Positions 47,674 to 56,571 of a stretch of 64,000 bases of DNA are shown here, in pieces. Within the stretch, counting starts at the first letter, position 1. Each line of letters starts with the position of its first letter. The notes under the pieces were generated by a model. That model was given only the letters and a program-made list of their open reading frames with translations. It made no database searches and was not told the DNA's origin. Both the position numbers and the translations under genes were made by a program. The DNA lies in the NCBI GenBank assembly GCA_934183255.1, contig CAKPSD010000001.1, positions 248,001 to 312,000 of the forward strand, in the 5' to 3' direction. The DNA comes from an uncultured Bacilli bacterium. GTDB taxonomy: Bacteria > Bacillota_I > Bacilli_A > RFN20 > DUOF01.

Positions 47674-49215
47674 TTAGTCCTCATCGTAGTATTTATCATA
47701 CTCATCATAGTCTACATCATCATAGTAGTTGTCTTCTTCATTCTCATCATCAAGTTCTTTTAACTCATCATCAGTATAAACAGGCATGTAAGATCTAGCT
47801 TCTTCTGTTTTCTTCTTAAGATTTTCAAGTTCTTTAGAAGACATAACATTTCTTTTAACTTCTTTATTATCTTCATCTTTTTTCTTTTTGTTATTAGATT
47901 GAGAAGTTCTTGTATCATCTTTTTTAGATGGTTTAACATTATCTTCTTTTAAGAACTTAGGCATTCTAAGTGGTTTATCACTCTTTTGTTTAGTTTCAGT
48001 TTTTGTTTCTACTTTAACTTCTACTTTTGTAGGTTTTTCTTCTACTACTTTTACAGGAGTAACGCTAACTTCTTCTTTAACCTCTTCTTTAGTTTCTTCT
48101 ACTTTAGGTTTTTCTTCAGTCAAACTGTATTCATAATTAGCTCTAGCTTGATCAACAGTAGTATATTCAATACCTTCTGCTACTGCGTTAGATAATGTTT
48201 TAATATCAATCTTGTAACCTGTTAAATTAACAGCAAGTCTTGCATTGATACCTTTTTTACCAATTGCTAGTGAAAAACTATCATCTTTTACTACTGCAAT
48301 TGCGCTCTTACCATCTTCACTAATGCTAGCACCAACAACTTCGGCTGGTTTTAATGCTTCAGCAATGTAAAGAACAGGATCACTATAATAATTAATTACA
48401 TCAATTTTTTCTCCCATGATTTGATTAGAAATCTTTTGAACTCTTAATCCTTTAGGACCAATACATGCTCCAGTTGCATCTACATCTTTATTTCTTGAGA
48501 ATACAGATACTTTTGCTCTATCTCCAGCAACACGTGCAATGTTTTTAATTTCTACTGTTCCATCATAAATTTCTGGAACTTCTGCTTCAAACAATCTTTT
48601 TAAGAATCCAGGAGCACTTCTAGAAATGATAACTGCAGCGCCTTGAGAACTTTTATCTACATCTACTACATATGCTCTTATTGCTTGTCCTACTTTAAAT
48701 GTTTCTCCAGGAATAGTGTCATTGATTTTCATAACTGCATTACTCTTACCTACATTTACTAAAATAAAACTAGGTTCAATTCTATCAACTGTTCCAACAA
48801 TAATATCATCTTTTCTGTCAATATATGCATCATAGATAGTTTGTTTTTCAAATTCTCTTATTTTTTGAGTTAATACTTGTTTAGCTTGTAATGCTGCAAG
48901 TCTTGTTAATGTATTAGGATCTACAGGAATTTCTAATACTTCTCCAACCTTGATATTAGGATTTACTTTTTTAGCATCTTCTAATTCGATTTCAAATAAA
49001 TCATCTTGTACATCATCTACTACATTTTTTAATTCATATAGTTCGATTGTACCTAAATCACCATTAATATCAGCTCTACATAATACATCTGGATCAGTAT
49101 TCTTTTTATATGCTTTTTCTAAAGCTTCTTTTAAAGCATCTAATACAACCTCTTTAGATATTCCTTTCTCTTGTTCAAATGCATCTAAGGCATTTATTAA
49201 TTCTCTAGCATTCAT
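47674..49215 (-). CDS. nusA: Transcription factor NusA with long acidic C-terminal tail
   Basis: 513 residues. N-terminal RNAP-binding domain (~1-125), S1 (~135-200; DRIEPSFILVNVGKSNAVM) and two KH domains (~205-345; GACIGPKGLRVQKI) match NusA. After ~350 comes a ~160-residue extension not found in typical Firmicute NusA (~370-400 aa). It is rich in Glu, Lys and Val and ends in a Tyr/Asp/Glu-rich tail (DDVDYDEYDKYYDED). It regulates pausing and termination. Operon member between rimP and ylxR. Confidence 0.95.
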   Translation of the reverse strand: MNARELINALDAFEQEKGISKEVVLDALKEALEKAYKKNTDPDVLCRADINGDLGTIELYELKNVVDDVQDDLFEIELEDAKKVNPNIKVGEVLEIPVDPNTLTRLAALQAKQVLTQKIREFEKQTIYDAYIDRKDDIIVGTVDRIEPSFILVNVGKSNAVMKINDTIPGETFKVGQAIRAYVVDVDKSSQGAAVIISRSAPGFLKRLFEAEVPEIYDGTVEIKNIARVAGDRAKVSVFSRNKDVDATGACIGPKGLRVQKISNQIMGEKIDVINYYSDPVLYIAEALKPAEVVGASISEDGKSAIAVVKDDSFSLAIGKKGINARLAVNLTGYKIDIKTLSNAVAEGIEYTTVDQARANYEYSLTEEKPKVEETKEEVKEEVSVTPVKVVEEKPTKVEVKVETKTETKQKSDKPLRMPKFLKEDNVKPSKKDDTRTSQSNNKKKKDEDNKEVKRNVMSSKELENLKKKTEEARSYMPVYTDDELKELDDENEEDNYYDDVDYDEYDKYYDED

Positions 49216-49235
49216 TTTTACTTATTTTCCTCCTA

Positions 49236-49703
49236 TTAAATCTTATATGTCAAATGTGCTTTTTCTATTATCTTAAATGGGATATTAACGACTTTTATAC
49301 GTCCTTTAAGATTAATTTGCAGTTTTATACCATCTTCATCTACTTCTTTTAAGTCACCAACAAGTTCATCGTATCCATTAACTAATTCACTAGTTAATAC
49401 TAGGATATACTTACCAAGAGCATTTTTATAGTCTTCTAATTTTTCTAGTTCTTTTTCTCTACCACTTGAAGTAACTTCTAAATAGTATTCATCTGGGATT
49501 GGGTCTTCTTTATCTAATAGTTCAGATAGCTTTTCGCTTACTTCTACACAAGTATCTAAATCCATTACATCATTTTCTTTTTCAATTAAAACCCTAAGAT
49601 AGTTTTCACCATCTTCTTTCTCATACTTTAAATCATAAAGTATAAGATTTTTTCCTTTTACTACTGGTTCTACAATCTTCTTTAATTTCTCCTCTAATGT
49701 CAT
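49236..49703 (-). CDS. rimP: Ribosome maturation factor RimP
   Basis: 155 residues of the two-domain RimP fold for 30S assembly. The N-terminal half has ENYLRVLIEKENDVMDLDTCVEVS in shorter conserved pieces, then YYLEVTSSGREKELE (~79-93). First gene of the nusA-infB operon, preceded by a GGGGGG site and, further upstream, a hairpin with a T-rich run. nusA starts 20 nt downstream. Confidence 0.95.
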   Translation of the reverse strand: MTLEEKLKKIVEPVVKGKNLILYDLKYEKEDGENYLRVLIEKENDVMDLDTCVEVSEKLSELLDKEDPIPDEYYLEVTSSGREKELEKLEDYKNALGKYILVLTSELVNGYDELVGDLKEVDEDGIKLQINLKGRIKVVNIPFKIIEKAHLTYKI

Positions 49704-49715
49704 TTTATCCCCCCA

Positions 49716-49746
49716 TTTAAAGAATAAAGAGAGGTCTCCCTCTCTT
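49716..49746 (-). promoter_or_regulatory. Terminator-like hairpin in the rimP-nusA leader
   Basis: AAGAGAGG (49746-49739) and CCTCTCTT (49734-49727) form an 8-bp stem with a 4-nt loop, then TATTCTTTAAA, just before the rimP ribosome site. It resembles the NusA-dependent leader terminator upstream of ylxS(rimP)-nusA in B. subtilis. Confidence 0.6.
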
Positions 49747-49756
49747 CAACGTTTAT

Positions 49757-49785
49757 ATCTTAACATTAATTATATAAATTATCAA
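49757..49785 (-). promoter_or_regulatory. Promoter of the rimP-nusA-infB operon
   Basis: TTGATA (49785-49780), 17 nt, TAAGAT (49762-49757). Predicted start near 49750, directly ahead of the leader hairpin. Confidence 0.7.
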
Positions 49786-49792
49786 GAAAAAA

Positions 49793-49811
49793 AGAGATAT
49801 TTAATATCTCT
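49793..49811 (-). terminator. rnhB terminator
   Basis: AGAGATATT and AATATCTCT arms, then T-run on the minus strand, just after the rnhB stop. Confidence 0.75.
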
Positions 49812-49817
49812 ATATTT

Positions 49818-50438
49818 TTAAATATCAAGTTTAGGCATACTTGCTTCATATACAGGAGCATAACTCATTCGATGATGCTTTGTTATTCCATATTTTTCAA
49901 GCGCTAATAAATGATCTTTAGTGCCATACCCTTTATTCTTTTTAAAGTTATACATTGGATATTCTTTATCTAATTCTATCATTATATTGTCTCTTGTAAC
50001 CTTAGCTATAATTGAAGCCGCTGCTATTGAAAGAGACAGAGCATCACCTTTAATTAATGATAATACTGGTTTATCTATATTTTCTAGTTTCATCGCATCT
50101 ACAAACACTGCATCACAATCGTTATTTGCATTTCTAACTATCTCTTCCATGCCTTCTTTAGTTGCAATGTATATATTAAGTTTATCAATAGTTTCTTCAT
50201 CAATTATATTTACTTTAACTGTTAAAGCATTATCCATAATTACTTTAAATAACTCTCTTCTTTTTTTATCACTTAATTTTTTAGAATCATTGATTTCTGT
50301 ATTATTGAAATCAACAGGTAATACTACCCCTGCTATTACTAAAGGCCCTGCAAGTGGCCCTCTACCAGCTTCATCAATTCCTAATATTTTAGTATATCCT
50401 TTTGCTCTAAATTCCTCTTCATACTCTAAAGATGCCAT
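49818..50438 (-). CDS. rnhB: Ribonuclease HII
   Basis: 206 residues from the ATG at 50438. Catalytic Asp-Glu lie in GIDEAGRGPLAGP, and the later Asp in VDAMKLENID; DRDNIM and GYGTKDHL complete the conserved set. It removes ribonucleotides and primers from DNA:RNA hybrids with a divalent metal. It overlaps the rbgA end by 20 nt, so the two genes are coupled. A GTG at 50450 is also open. Confidence 0.95.
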   Translation of the reverse strand: MASLEYEEEFRAKGYTKILGIDEAGRGPLAGPLVIAGVVLPVDFNNTEINDSKKLSDKKRRELFKVIMDNALTVKVNIIDEETIDKLNIYIATKEGMEEIVRNANNDCDAVFVDAMKLENIDKPVLSLIKGDALSLSIAAASIIAKVTRDNIMIELDKEYPMYNFKKNKGYGTKDHLLALEKYGITKHHRMSYAPVYEASMPKLDI

Positions 50439-51282
50439 AATCAACACCAACTCTTTCTACACATAACTTACATATTATACCTTCTTTAAACTCTTTAAGT
50501 AATAAATATTTTGCTTTATCTTCATCATATTTACCATTACTTAGTAAAAGGTTTCTTCTTTTAGCAATATTAATAAAAATATCATCATCTAAAGTTTCTA
50601 AATCATATCTTTTCTTTAATGATTCTGCATAATTCTCTTTTAAAAAGTTATAACATATTTTACTTAATTCATCAGTATTTAAAATTTCTTCTTTAATTGT
50701 TCCTATTAGTGCTAATTTAATACCAATAGTTTGATTTTCAAATTTAGGCCACAATACTCCTGGAGTATCTAATAATTCTATATTTTCTGTTTTTACCCAT
50801 TGTTGAGATTTAGTAACTCCTGGTTTATTACCTGCTATTACGGCTTTTCTTTTAGCCATTTTATTAATAAAGGTAGATTTACCAACATTAGGAATACCTA
50901 CAACCATTGCTCTTATAGTTCTATTTTTTATTCCTTTTTTAGCATCTCTTTCAAATTTAAATTTCATTAAATCATTACATGCATTTATAATTTCTTTTAA
51001 ATTAAATCCATTAACTAAATCTTGAACTACTACTTTTACATTATTATTAGAAAAATATTTAACCCATTCATTAACTATATTAATATCTGCATAATCTTTT
51101 TTACTCATCACTATTAATCTAGGCTTATTTATGTTAACAAGTTCTGGGTTCCTACTAGATAAAGGTGCGCGTGCATCTACTATTTCTATGAGCATATCAA
51201 CCATTTTTTGTTTTTCATATATTTCTTTTAATGCTTTAACCATATGTCCTGGAAACCAGTTAATATTTGTTTTATTTTCCAT
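50419..51282 (-). CDS. rbgA: Ribosome assembly GTPase RbgA (YlqF)
   Basis: 287 residues, circularly permuted GTPase with G4 (MSKKDYAD) near the N-terminus before G1 (GIPNVGKST, ~130-138) and G3 (DTPGVLWPK). N-terminal INWFPGHMVKAL matches RbgA. It acts in late 50S assembly. A basic C-terminal region (from ~250) is consistent with rRNA binding. First gene in a pair with rnhB. Confidence 0.95.
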   Translation of the reverse strand: MENKTNINWFPGHMVKALKEIYEKQKMVDMLIEIVDARAPLSSRNPELVNINKPRLIVMSKKDYADINIVNEWVKYFSNNNVKVVVQDLVNGFNLKEIINACNDLMKFKFERDAKKGIKNRTIRAMVVGIPNVGKSTFINKMAKRKAVIAGNKPGVTKSQQWVKTENIELLDTPGVLWPKFENQTIGIKLALIGTIKEEILNTDELSKICYNFLKENYAESLKKRYDLETLDDDIFINIAKRRNLLLSNGKYDEDKAKYLLLKEFKEGIICKLCVERVGVDYGIFRV

Positions 51283-51453
51283 TTTTTCACTTCCTTTATC
51301 TATTCTTTATTTAACAACAATTTAATTTTTCTATGTAGTTTTTTCTTCATCAACATAAAGTACTCAGACTATTTTATTTTTGTATCTTATCATCACTACT
51401 TATGATAAATTATAACACAAAAAAACATCTATATAGCAATCTAAAGTACATTT

Positions 51454-51795
51454 CTAAATTACATTTTCCTCTAAATAATTTACTTTCTTACCATGCTTTT
51501 TAGCATACTCTATTTCTGATCTAGTACTATCACCAATATATCCATTAACATTAATAACATATATTTCATCTGCCATATCTATCTTTCTTTTATGCATATC
51601 ATCTAACATTATTTTAGTTTTAGTTAAAGTATCTTCATCCATATTCTCCCACACTTCTTTGTCCCCGCTATGTCCAAACAAGCCAACTGATATAACTATG
51701 TTTCCTTTTAATGTTAATTCTTTTTGCACCTTTATAAACTCATCTTTAAATCTAGTAGACCCACATAATGTTATTACTTTATATTTACTAATCAT
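51454..51795 (-). CDS. DUF4406/nucleoside 2-deoxyribosyltransferase-like protein
   Basis: 113 residues, Rossmann-like: KVITLCGSTRFKDEF (~6-20) and then MADEIYVINVNGYIGDSTRSEIEYA, which matches the nucleoside 2-deoxyribosyltransferase-like superfamily. Enzymatic activity cannot be confirmed by eye. It starts 1 nt after dxr and is probably co-transcribed. Confidence 0.8.
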   Translation of the reverse strand: MISKYKVITLCGSTRFKDEFIKVQKELTLKGNIVISVGLFGHSGDKEVWENMDEDTLTKTKIMLDDMHKRKIDMADEIYVINVNGYIGDSTRSEIEYAKKHGKKVNYLEENVI

Positions 51796-51796
51796 A

Positions 51797-52960
51797 TTAC
51801 TTACTCCCTTCCAACAAATTTTTATTTATATACTTCAAAGTCATTTTTTTCACTTCTAAGTCAAAAGATAAAATATCATCTATAGTTTTGAGTTCTCTTT
51901 TTTCAAATAAATTCATTATTTTTTCTATACAAGAAGGAATGTCAGTATATTTAATTTTATTATTTAAAAAAGCATCAACTAGAACTTCATTTGCTGCATT
52001 TAATATTACCATATATGAATGTCCTTTTTCTATTGCTTGATACGCTAACTTTAAACATTTAAATTTTTCTAAATTAGGTTCTTCAAAAGTTAAATTCTTT
52101 ACTTCAAATAAATTTACTTTTAATGTATTATTTGCTAACCTTTTAGGATAATTAAGTGCATATGCTATTGGTATTTCCATAGACTTTGGGCCAATACTTG
52201 CCATTATTGTCCCATCTTTAAATTGAACCATAGAATGTACTAGACTCTTTCTATGTACTACAACTTGTATTTTATCTGCACTTACATTAAATAAATGCAT
52301 AGCCTCTATTACCTCAAATCCTTTATTCATCATAGTTGAAGAATCAATAGTTACCTTTTTTCCCATTGACCATGTAGGATGATTTAGTGCATTACTTAAG
52401 GTAATGTTTTCATTTATATCTTTATCTATAAAAGGTCCCCCTGAAGCAGTTAAAAGTATTTTATCAATATCATTTCCTTTTTCTCCATTTAAACATTGCA
52501 TAATTGCACTATGTTCACTATCAACAGTTAAAAGTTTAGCTTTATATTTTCTAGCAGCATCCATTATTATTTCTCCACCGGCCACTAAAACTTCTTTATT
52601 TGCTAAAGCTACTGTTTTACCATTTTTTATCATATTATAAGTTGGCTTTAATCCTGCAATTCCAACTAATGCAGAAATTGAAATATCAAAATCTTTAAGA
52701 TTAGATATTTCTTCCATTCCTTTTTCTCCATAATAAACATTTATCTTAGGAAATTTATTTTTAATAAAGTCTGCACTTTTCTTTGATATTATATAAACAT
52801 TTTGGGGATTAAATTCTTCAATTTGTTCACACAACCTGTTTATGTTTTTACCTGCAACTAAAGTAACTATTTTAAATAACTTTTTATTATTTCTAATTAC
52901 ATTTAATGCACTTGTGCCAATTGAACCAGTTGATCCAAATATTGCAACTTTTTTTGTCAT
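51797..52960 (-). CDS. dxr: 1-deoxy-D-xylulose 5-phosphate reductoisomerase
   Basis: 387 residues; second MEP step, NADPH- and metal-dependent. N-terminal nucleotide motif is GSTGSIGTSAL (~9-19). The metal/substrate segment is TVDSEHSA, the flexible loop region is around NHPTWSMGKKVTIDSST, and MNKGFEVIEAMHLF follows. With ispH at 26366 it shows that isoprenoids are made by the MEP pathway. No rseP or cdsA neighbour is seen, unlike many genomes. Confidence 0.96.
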   Translation of the reverse strand: MTKKVAIFGSTGSIGTSALNVIRNNKKLFKIVTLVAGKNINRLCEQIEEFNPQNVYIISKKSADFIKNKFPKINVYYGEKGMEEISNLKDFDISISALVGIAGLKPTYNMIKNGKTVALANKEVLVAGGEIIMDAARKYKAKLLTVDSEHSAIMQCLNGEKGNDIDKILLTASGGPFIDKDINENITLSNALNHPTWSMGKKVTIDSSTMMNKGFEVIEAMHLFNVSADKIQVVVHRKSLVHSMVQFKDGTIMASIGPKSMEIPIAYALNYPKRLANNTLKVNLFEVKNLTFEEPNLEKFKCLKLAYQAIEKGHSYMVILNAANEVLVDAFLNNKIKYTDIPSCIEKIMNLFEKRELKTIDDILSFDLEVKKMTLKYINKNLLEGSK

Positions 52961-53172
52961 AATATCACACTCTTTCTTTATAACTATTAATCAAAATATG
53001 TGTTTATAAGCTTCAAAGCACATTTTAATTTACTCTTCATTAGTCTTTCAACTAATAAATTATTTGTTAAAGCATTAATAGAATAAACTTTGTATTTCTA
53101 TTGCTACTTTAAGTTAATAATCCATTTTTCCCACATCTCTTTTATATTTAAAATTATAACATTTAATGAAAA

Positions 53173-53194
53173 AAGTGGACTTAAAAATCCACTT
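53173..53194 (-). terminator. Terminator after the 53214 gene
   Basis: AAGTGGA and TCCACTT arms followed by TTTTTC on the minus strand. The remaining ~200 nt up to 52961 holds nothing I can support. Confidence 0.75.
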
Positions 53195-53213
53195 CTATTT
53201 ACATAATATTAAA

Positions 53214-53753
53214 TTAATCTTTTGTATACACTATTTCTATGACTTTAATTTTACCATTTACTATCGTTTCAAATATTGGTTCTTTATTTTCTTTATTAAC
53301 CTTTTCTTTCCAATAATTTTCTGCTAACTCAAGATTAGTTTTTTCACTTGTTGTTCCATCAAAACAATTACATGCGTCTCCTGTATAACTAGATCCATCA
53401 ACTTCTACTTTTACTATTTGATAAGTAGGTCTTCCAACATATACAAAGAAATCAAACCATTTTTTAGCCTCATCATAAGTTTTCGATACATATAATGATG
53501 CTAATCTTGATGGATAGTTAGGATATTTTTCTTTTCTTACTTTTTCTAACGCTAACTCTCTTAATGCAACTTTTGTATGATGATCTAATTTTTCGTTTTT
53601 ATATTTAGAAGGATTGTTATAAATATCATCTACTACAGTTTTTAAAGCATAAACTCTATCATATAATCCACTTGTATTGTCTTTATCAAATACTATAATT
53701 TGATTTAACTCCATTGGTTTATTAGTTACCACATGATAATAAATATTTTCCAT
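53214..53753 (-). CDS. DUF2441-like protein
   Basis: 179 residues. The sequence has the look of the DUF2441 family: N-terminal YYHVVTNKPM, then YPSRLASLYVSKTYDEAKKWFDFF and the following VKVEVDGSSYTGDACN. Function unknown. It is co-directional with lepB, starting 1 nt after its stop, so the two may be co-expressed. No signal or membrane segment. Confidence 0.75.
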   Translation of the reverse strand: MENIYYHVVTNKPMELNQIIVFDKDNTSGLYDRVYALKTVVDDIYNNPSKYKNEKLDHHTKVALRELALEKVRKEKYPNYPSRLASLYVSKTYDEAKKWFDFFVYVGRPTYQIVKVEVDGSSYTGDACNCFDGTTSEKTNLELAENYWKEKVNKENKEPIFETIVNGKIKVIEIVYTKD

Positions 53754-53754
53754 G

Positions 53755-54366
53755 TTATTTTACCTTTTTAGGCCATCTTAACTTTAAGCCTTTACACTTT
53801 CCCTCATCAGTAACAGTTCTGCAACTTCCAAATAAAAGTATTCCATCACCTTTTATCTGTTTCTTTTTAATTGCGCCAAAATATCTAGAATCAGCAGAAT
53901 TTCTTCTATTATCTCCCATAACATAATACTCATCCTTGCCTAAAGTACATTCAAATGTATCATTTCCATAAATAGACACTGTTTGGAGTTTAGTAGCTTC
54001 ATCAATAAAAGTTTCTTCTACTACTTCACCATTTATATATAAAACTCCCCTAGAATATTTTAAATGTTCTCCTGGTAAACCTATTACCCTTTTTACTAGT
54101 TTTTCACTATATTTAGGATGATCTATTATAACAATATCAAATCTATCTATTCCTGACATTTTATAAAACAACCCATCAGTAATAGCTTTATCTCCATTTT
54201 TTAAAGTAGAATACATAGAATTTCCATCTACCATAACACTAATAAAGACAAAAGAAGTTAATAGTTTAGCAATTATAATACACACTACTATCATAATAAT
54301 AAAACTATATGTACTCTTGTGTTTAGTATAATGTTCTTTAAATTTATTAGTTTTCTTTTCTTCCAT
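53755..54366 (-). CDS. lepB: Signal peptidase I
   Basis: 203 residues. One N-terminal helix (~17-42) then the catalytic Ser in VDGNSMYSTLKNGD (~47-60) and Lys in KLVKRVIGLPGE. Box E is YYVMGDNRRNSADSR. It cleaves Sec and Tat signal peptides at the outer face. Its ATG shares one base with the preceding gene's stop. The second hydrophobic helix seen in some long forms is absent. Confidence 0.95.
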   Translation of the reverse strand: MEEKKTNKFKEHYTKHKSTYSFIIMIVVCIIIAKLLTSFVFISVMVDGNSMYSTLKNGDKAITDGLFYKMSGIDRFDIVIIDHPKYSEKLVKRVIGLPGEHLKYSRGVLYINGEVVEETFIDEATKLQTVSIYGNDTFECTLGKDEYYVMGDNRRNSADSRYFGAIKKKQIKGDGILLFGSCRTVTDEGKCKGLKLRWPKKVK

Positions 54367-54947
54367 TATTTCACCTTCTTTTGTTTCTTTATTTTATCTA
54401 TCATTAAACTCGCTTTTTTTACAAAATAATCATTTTCATAATAAGGAATATTTAGTTCATTTAAATCATTTATTAATTGTTCAACACTCTTATTATTATC
54501 TTCTAACTCCGCAAATAAACCTAAATCAGGAATATATTGCAATAATATTCTTTTATTATCTATTCCATACTCTAAACATTCTTGCTCATATCTAAATAGT
54601 TCTTTATATCCAATCTTATCAAGTATTCCTTGCATTGATTCAATATTCCCTATTTCACATTTATATTTTGTTTCAGAAATTATGTCTCCTGCATCACTAT
54701 ATTTTTTATCTTTATACATTACAACTCTTTCAATTACTTTTTCATCTTCACATTCTTCTCTTAAAATAATACTAGATGATAAAACATTTAAATTATTAGT
54801 TTTCTTTAAATTCATATTTTCTTTAACTAAATAAATATCTTTAAGAATGAAACTTTCATTAAGCGATATTCCCTTATTAACAAAATAAAGTTTTGCTTCA
54901 TCTAAACTCCATTTTAATTTAACTGTTATTTCTCTTTCAGTTTGCAT
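54366..54947 (-). CDS. CYTH-domain-like protein (putative triphosphate tunnel enzyme)
   Basis: 193 residues from ATG 54947, which has GGTGAT 4 nt upstream. N-terminal TEREITVKLKW matches the ExExK beginning of CYTH tunnel enzymes only as ERExTVK, then a strand-rich mid part with ILREECEDEKVIERVVMYKDK. C-terminal ECLEYGIDNKRILLQYIPDLG fits the tunnel strands. The weak ExExK leaves activity (thiamine triphosphatase, inorganic triphosphatase) uncertain. One-base overlap with lepB. Confidence 0.7.
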   Translation of the reverse strand: MQTEREITVKLKWSLDEAKLYFVNKGISLNESFILKDIYLVKENMNLKKTNNLNVLSSSIILREECEDEKVIERVVMYKDKKYSDAGDIISETKYKCEIGNIESMQGILDKIGYKELFRYEQECLEYGIDNKRILLQYIPDLGLFAELEDNNKSVEQLINDLNELNIPYYENDYFVKKASLMIDKIKKQKKVK

Positions 54948-54984
54948 TCTTATCACCTACAATTATTATAAACATATATAATAA

Positions 54985-55007
54985 AAAAAGGAACTTTTAC
55001 GTTCCTT
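54985..55007 (-). terminator. rplS terminator
   Basis: AAGGAAC and GTTCCTT arms with a 6-nt loop and TTTTT on the minus strand. Confidence 0.85.
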
Positions 55008-55013
55008 AATTTA

Positions 55014-55364
55014 TTAATTAAATTCCTTAATTCTTGCAGCTTTACCAGATAAGTTACGAATGTAATTAATTTTGTTACGACGTACTTTACCTTTTCTTAC
55101 TACTTCAAGTTTAGCGATTACTGGTGAGTTGTACATAAATGTTCTTTCAACACCTACTTGGTTTCCAGAAATCTTTCTAACTGTGAAAGTCTTTGAAACG
55201 CCTCCACCTTTAACTGACATAACAAGTCCTTCATAAACTTGTATACGAGATTTTTCTCCTTCAGTAATTCTTACATGAACCTTTACTGTATCTCCTGATC
55301 TAAATTCAGGAAGATCTTTTCTTAATTGAGTAGCTGTAATTTCATTTACTAAATTCATGTTCAT
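55014..55364 (-). CDS. rplS: Ribosomal protein L19 (bL19)
   Basis: 116 residues. Conserved [20 protein letters not shown] (~22-41), [12 protein letters not shown] and [17 protein letters not shown]. It lies at the 30S/50S interface. The first ATG is used: AGGAGG stands 8 nt upstream. It is separated from trmD by a promoter and a structured leader, so it is its own unit. Confidence 0.97.
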   Translation of the reverse strand: MNMNLVNEITATQLRKDLPEFRSGDTVKVHVRITEGEKSRIQVYEGLVMSVKGGGVSKTFTVRKISGNQVGVERTFMYNSPVIAKLEVVRKGKVRRNKINYIRNLSGKAARIKEFN

Positions 55365-55369
55365 AGTGA

Positions 55370-55436
55370 TATCCTCCTTTTCTTATCTTAAGTGTTCATC
55401 ACCATTTTGTGAGCGGACCACCTGCAGCACAATGCC
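55370..55436 (-). promoter_or_regulatory. Ribosomal protein L19 leader
   Basis: The 5' untranslated region of rplS holds a GC-rich structured stretch (GTGCTGCAGGTGGTCCGCTC, 55419-55400 region), followed by AATGGTGATGAAC. It resembles the autoregulatory L19 leader of Firmicutes in position and motif; pairing by eye only. Confidence 0.65.
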
Positions 55437-55441
55437 TATAT

Positions 55442-55470
55442 ATACTAACAAAACTAAAATAAATTTTCAA
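55442..55470 (-). promoter_or_regulatory. rplS promoter
   Basis: TTGAAA (55470-55465), 17 nt, TAGTAT (55447-55442). Confidence 0.7.
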
Positions 55471-55479
55471 TATAAATAT

Positions 55480-56571
55480 TTAATTTTTTAACTCTATTGC
55501 TACTATTTCATATTTATCTAATTTATCTTTATAAATGTTATTCATCGTAGTCACTAATTCTTCTTTACTACTAAAGCCAGTTTTATCTAATGGTAAGGTA
55601 TTTGCTAACTCTTCAAATGATTTGAAATAATGTAATTCTTTCACTTTTTTATAAAAATATTCCTTATGATCAGGTTCTTTTAAGAAACATATTTCATCTT
55701 TTACTTTTATTTCTTTTCTCTTTTCATCATTCATTCTTAATTCATATGTTTTTTTATCATCTTTTATTAAGTAAAAATATTTATCAATTAATTTTAATGA
55801 ATGAATTTTTATCTTTTTACTTTTTTTAATTGCTTCTACTTCCCATCTTCCTACTTCATTATTTTTTATTTCATCCATTAATTCTTTTTCTTCATCACTT
55901 AATTTATAGTTTTCTAATAAATCTTTTCTTCTATTTAAAGTAAGTTTTAAACTTTCTTTTTTTCTCCATTTTTCTATTATCTTATGATTCCCGCAAAATA
56001 ATATTTCTGGTATTTCTTTTCCTTCATAATTTTTAGGTAATGTATATTGAGGATACTCAAGTAACCCATTTTCATAAGATTCATCTTCAATTGATTCCGC
56101 ATTAATCGCGCCATCAAGTAGTCTAATTATAGAGTCTGCTAAAATCATCGAAGGCAATTCTCCTCCTGTTAGAATATAATCTCCTATACTTATTTCTTCA
56201 TCTACATGATCTAATATTCTTTCATCTATTCCCTCATAATGACCACATAAAAACACTAAATCTTTATTTGAAGAAGCTAACTCTCGAGCTTTCTTTTGAT
56301 TGTAGGTATTTCCTTTGCTAGATAAAAATATTACTTTGCTATTCTTATTATTATCTTTTATAGCTTTAATAACAGGATCACATTTAAGCACTACACCTGC
56401 TCCTCCACCTACTACAACATCATCTACTCTTTTATTTTTATCTTCACTATAATCTCTAATATTTACTACTTTAAATTCTACTACTCCTTTATTAACTGCT
56501 TTATCTATAATTGAAGTATTAATAAAGTTATCATACATACTAGGAAATAATGTTAAAAATGTTATTTTCAT
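55480..56571 (-). CDS. trmD: tRNA (guanine37-N1)-methyltransferase with C-terminal ASCH-like domain
   Basis: 363 residues against ~240 for normal TrmD. The first ~240 are TrmD: FLTLFPSMYD, GGGAGVVLKCDP (~57-68), CGHYEGIDERI and SIGDYILTGGELP, which form the SAM trefoil knot. From ~250 a second domain begins HSLKLIDKYFYLIKDDKKTYELRMNDEKRKEIKV and continues to KSFEELANTLPLDKTGFSSKEEL. It has the pattern of ASCH domains. It is one continuous frame, so this is a fusion. TrmD makes m1G37 that prevents frameshifting. rimM overlaps by 4 nt. Confidence 0.93.
   Translation of the reverse strand: MKITFLTLFPSMYDNFINTSIIDKAVNKGVVEFKVVNIRDYSEDKNKRVDDVVVGGGAGVVLKCDPVIKAIKDNNKNSKVIFLSSKGNTYNQKKARELASSNKDLVFLCGHYEGIDERILDHVDEEISIGDYILTGGELPSMILADSIIRLLDGAINAESIEDESYENGLLEYPQYTLPKNYEGKEIPEILFCGNHKIIEKWRKKESLKLTLNRRKDLLENYKLSDEEKELMDEIKNNEVGRWEVEAIKKSKKIKIHSLKLIDKYFYLIKDDKKTYELRMNDEKRKEIKVKDEICFLKEPDHKEYFYKKVKELHYFKSFEELANTLPLDKTGFSSKEELVTTMNNIYKDKLDKYEIVAIELKN

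Noticed and set aside
51300..51375. 18-codon basic frame (MLMKKKLHRK...) in the rbgA leader
   Set aside because: No ribosome site before the ATG and the sequence is typical of AT-rich chance frames.
52961..53167. Open minus-strand stretch of ~36 codons ahead of dxr
   Set aside because: No start codon or ribosome site at its 5' end, and a MWEKWIINLK frame nearby is too short and overlaps no conserved feature.
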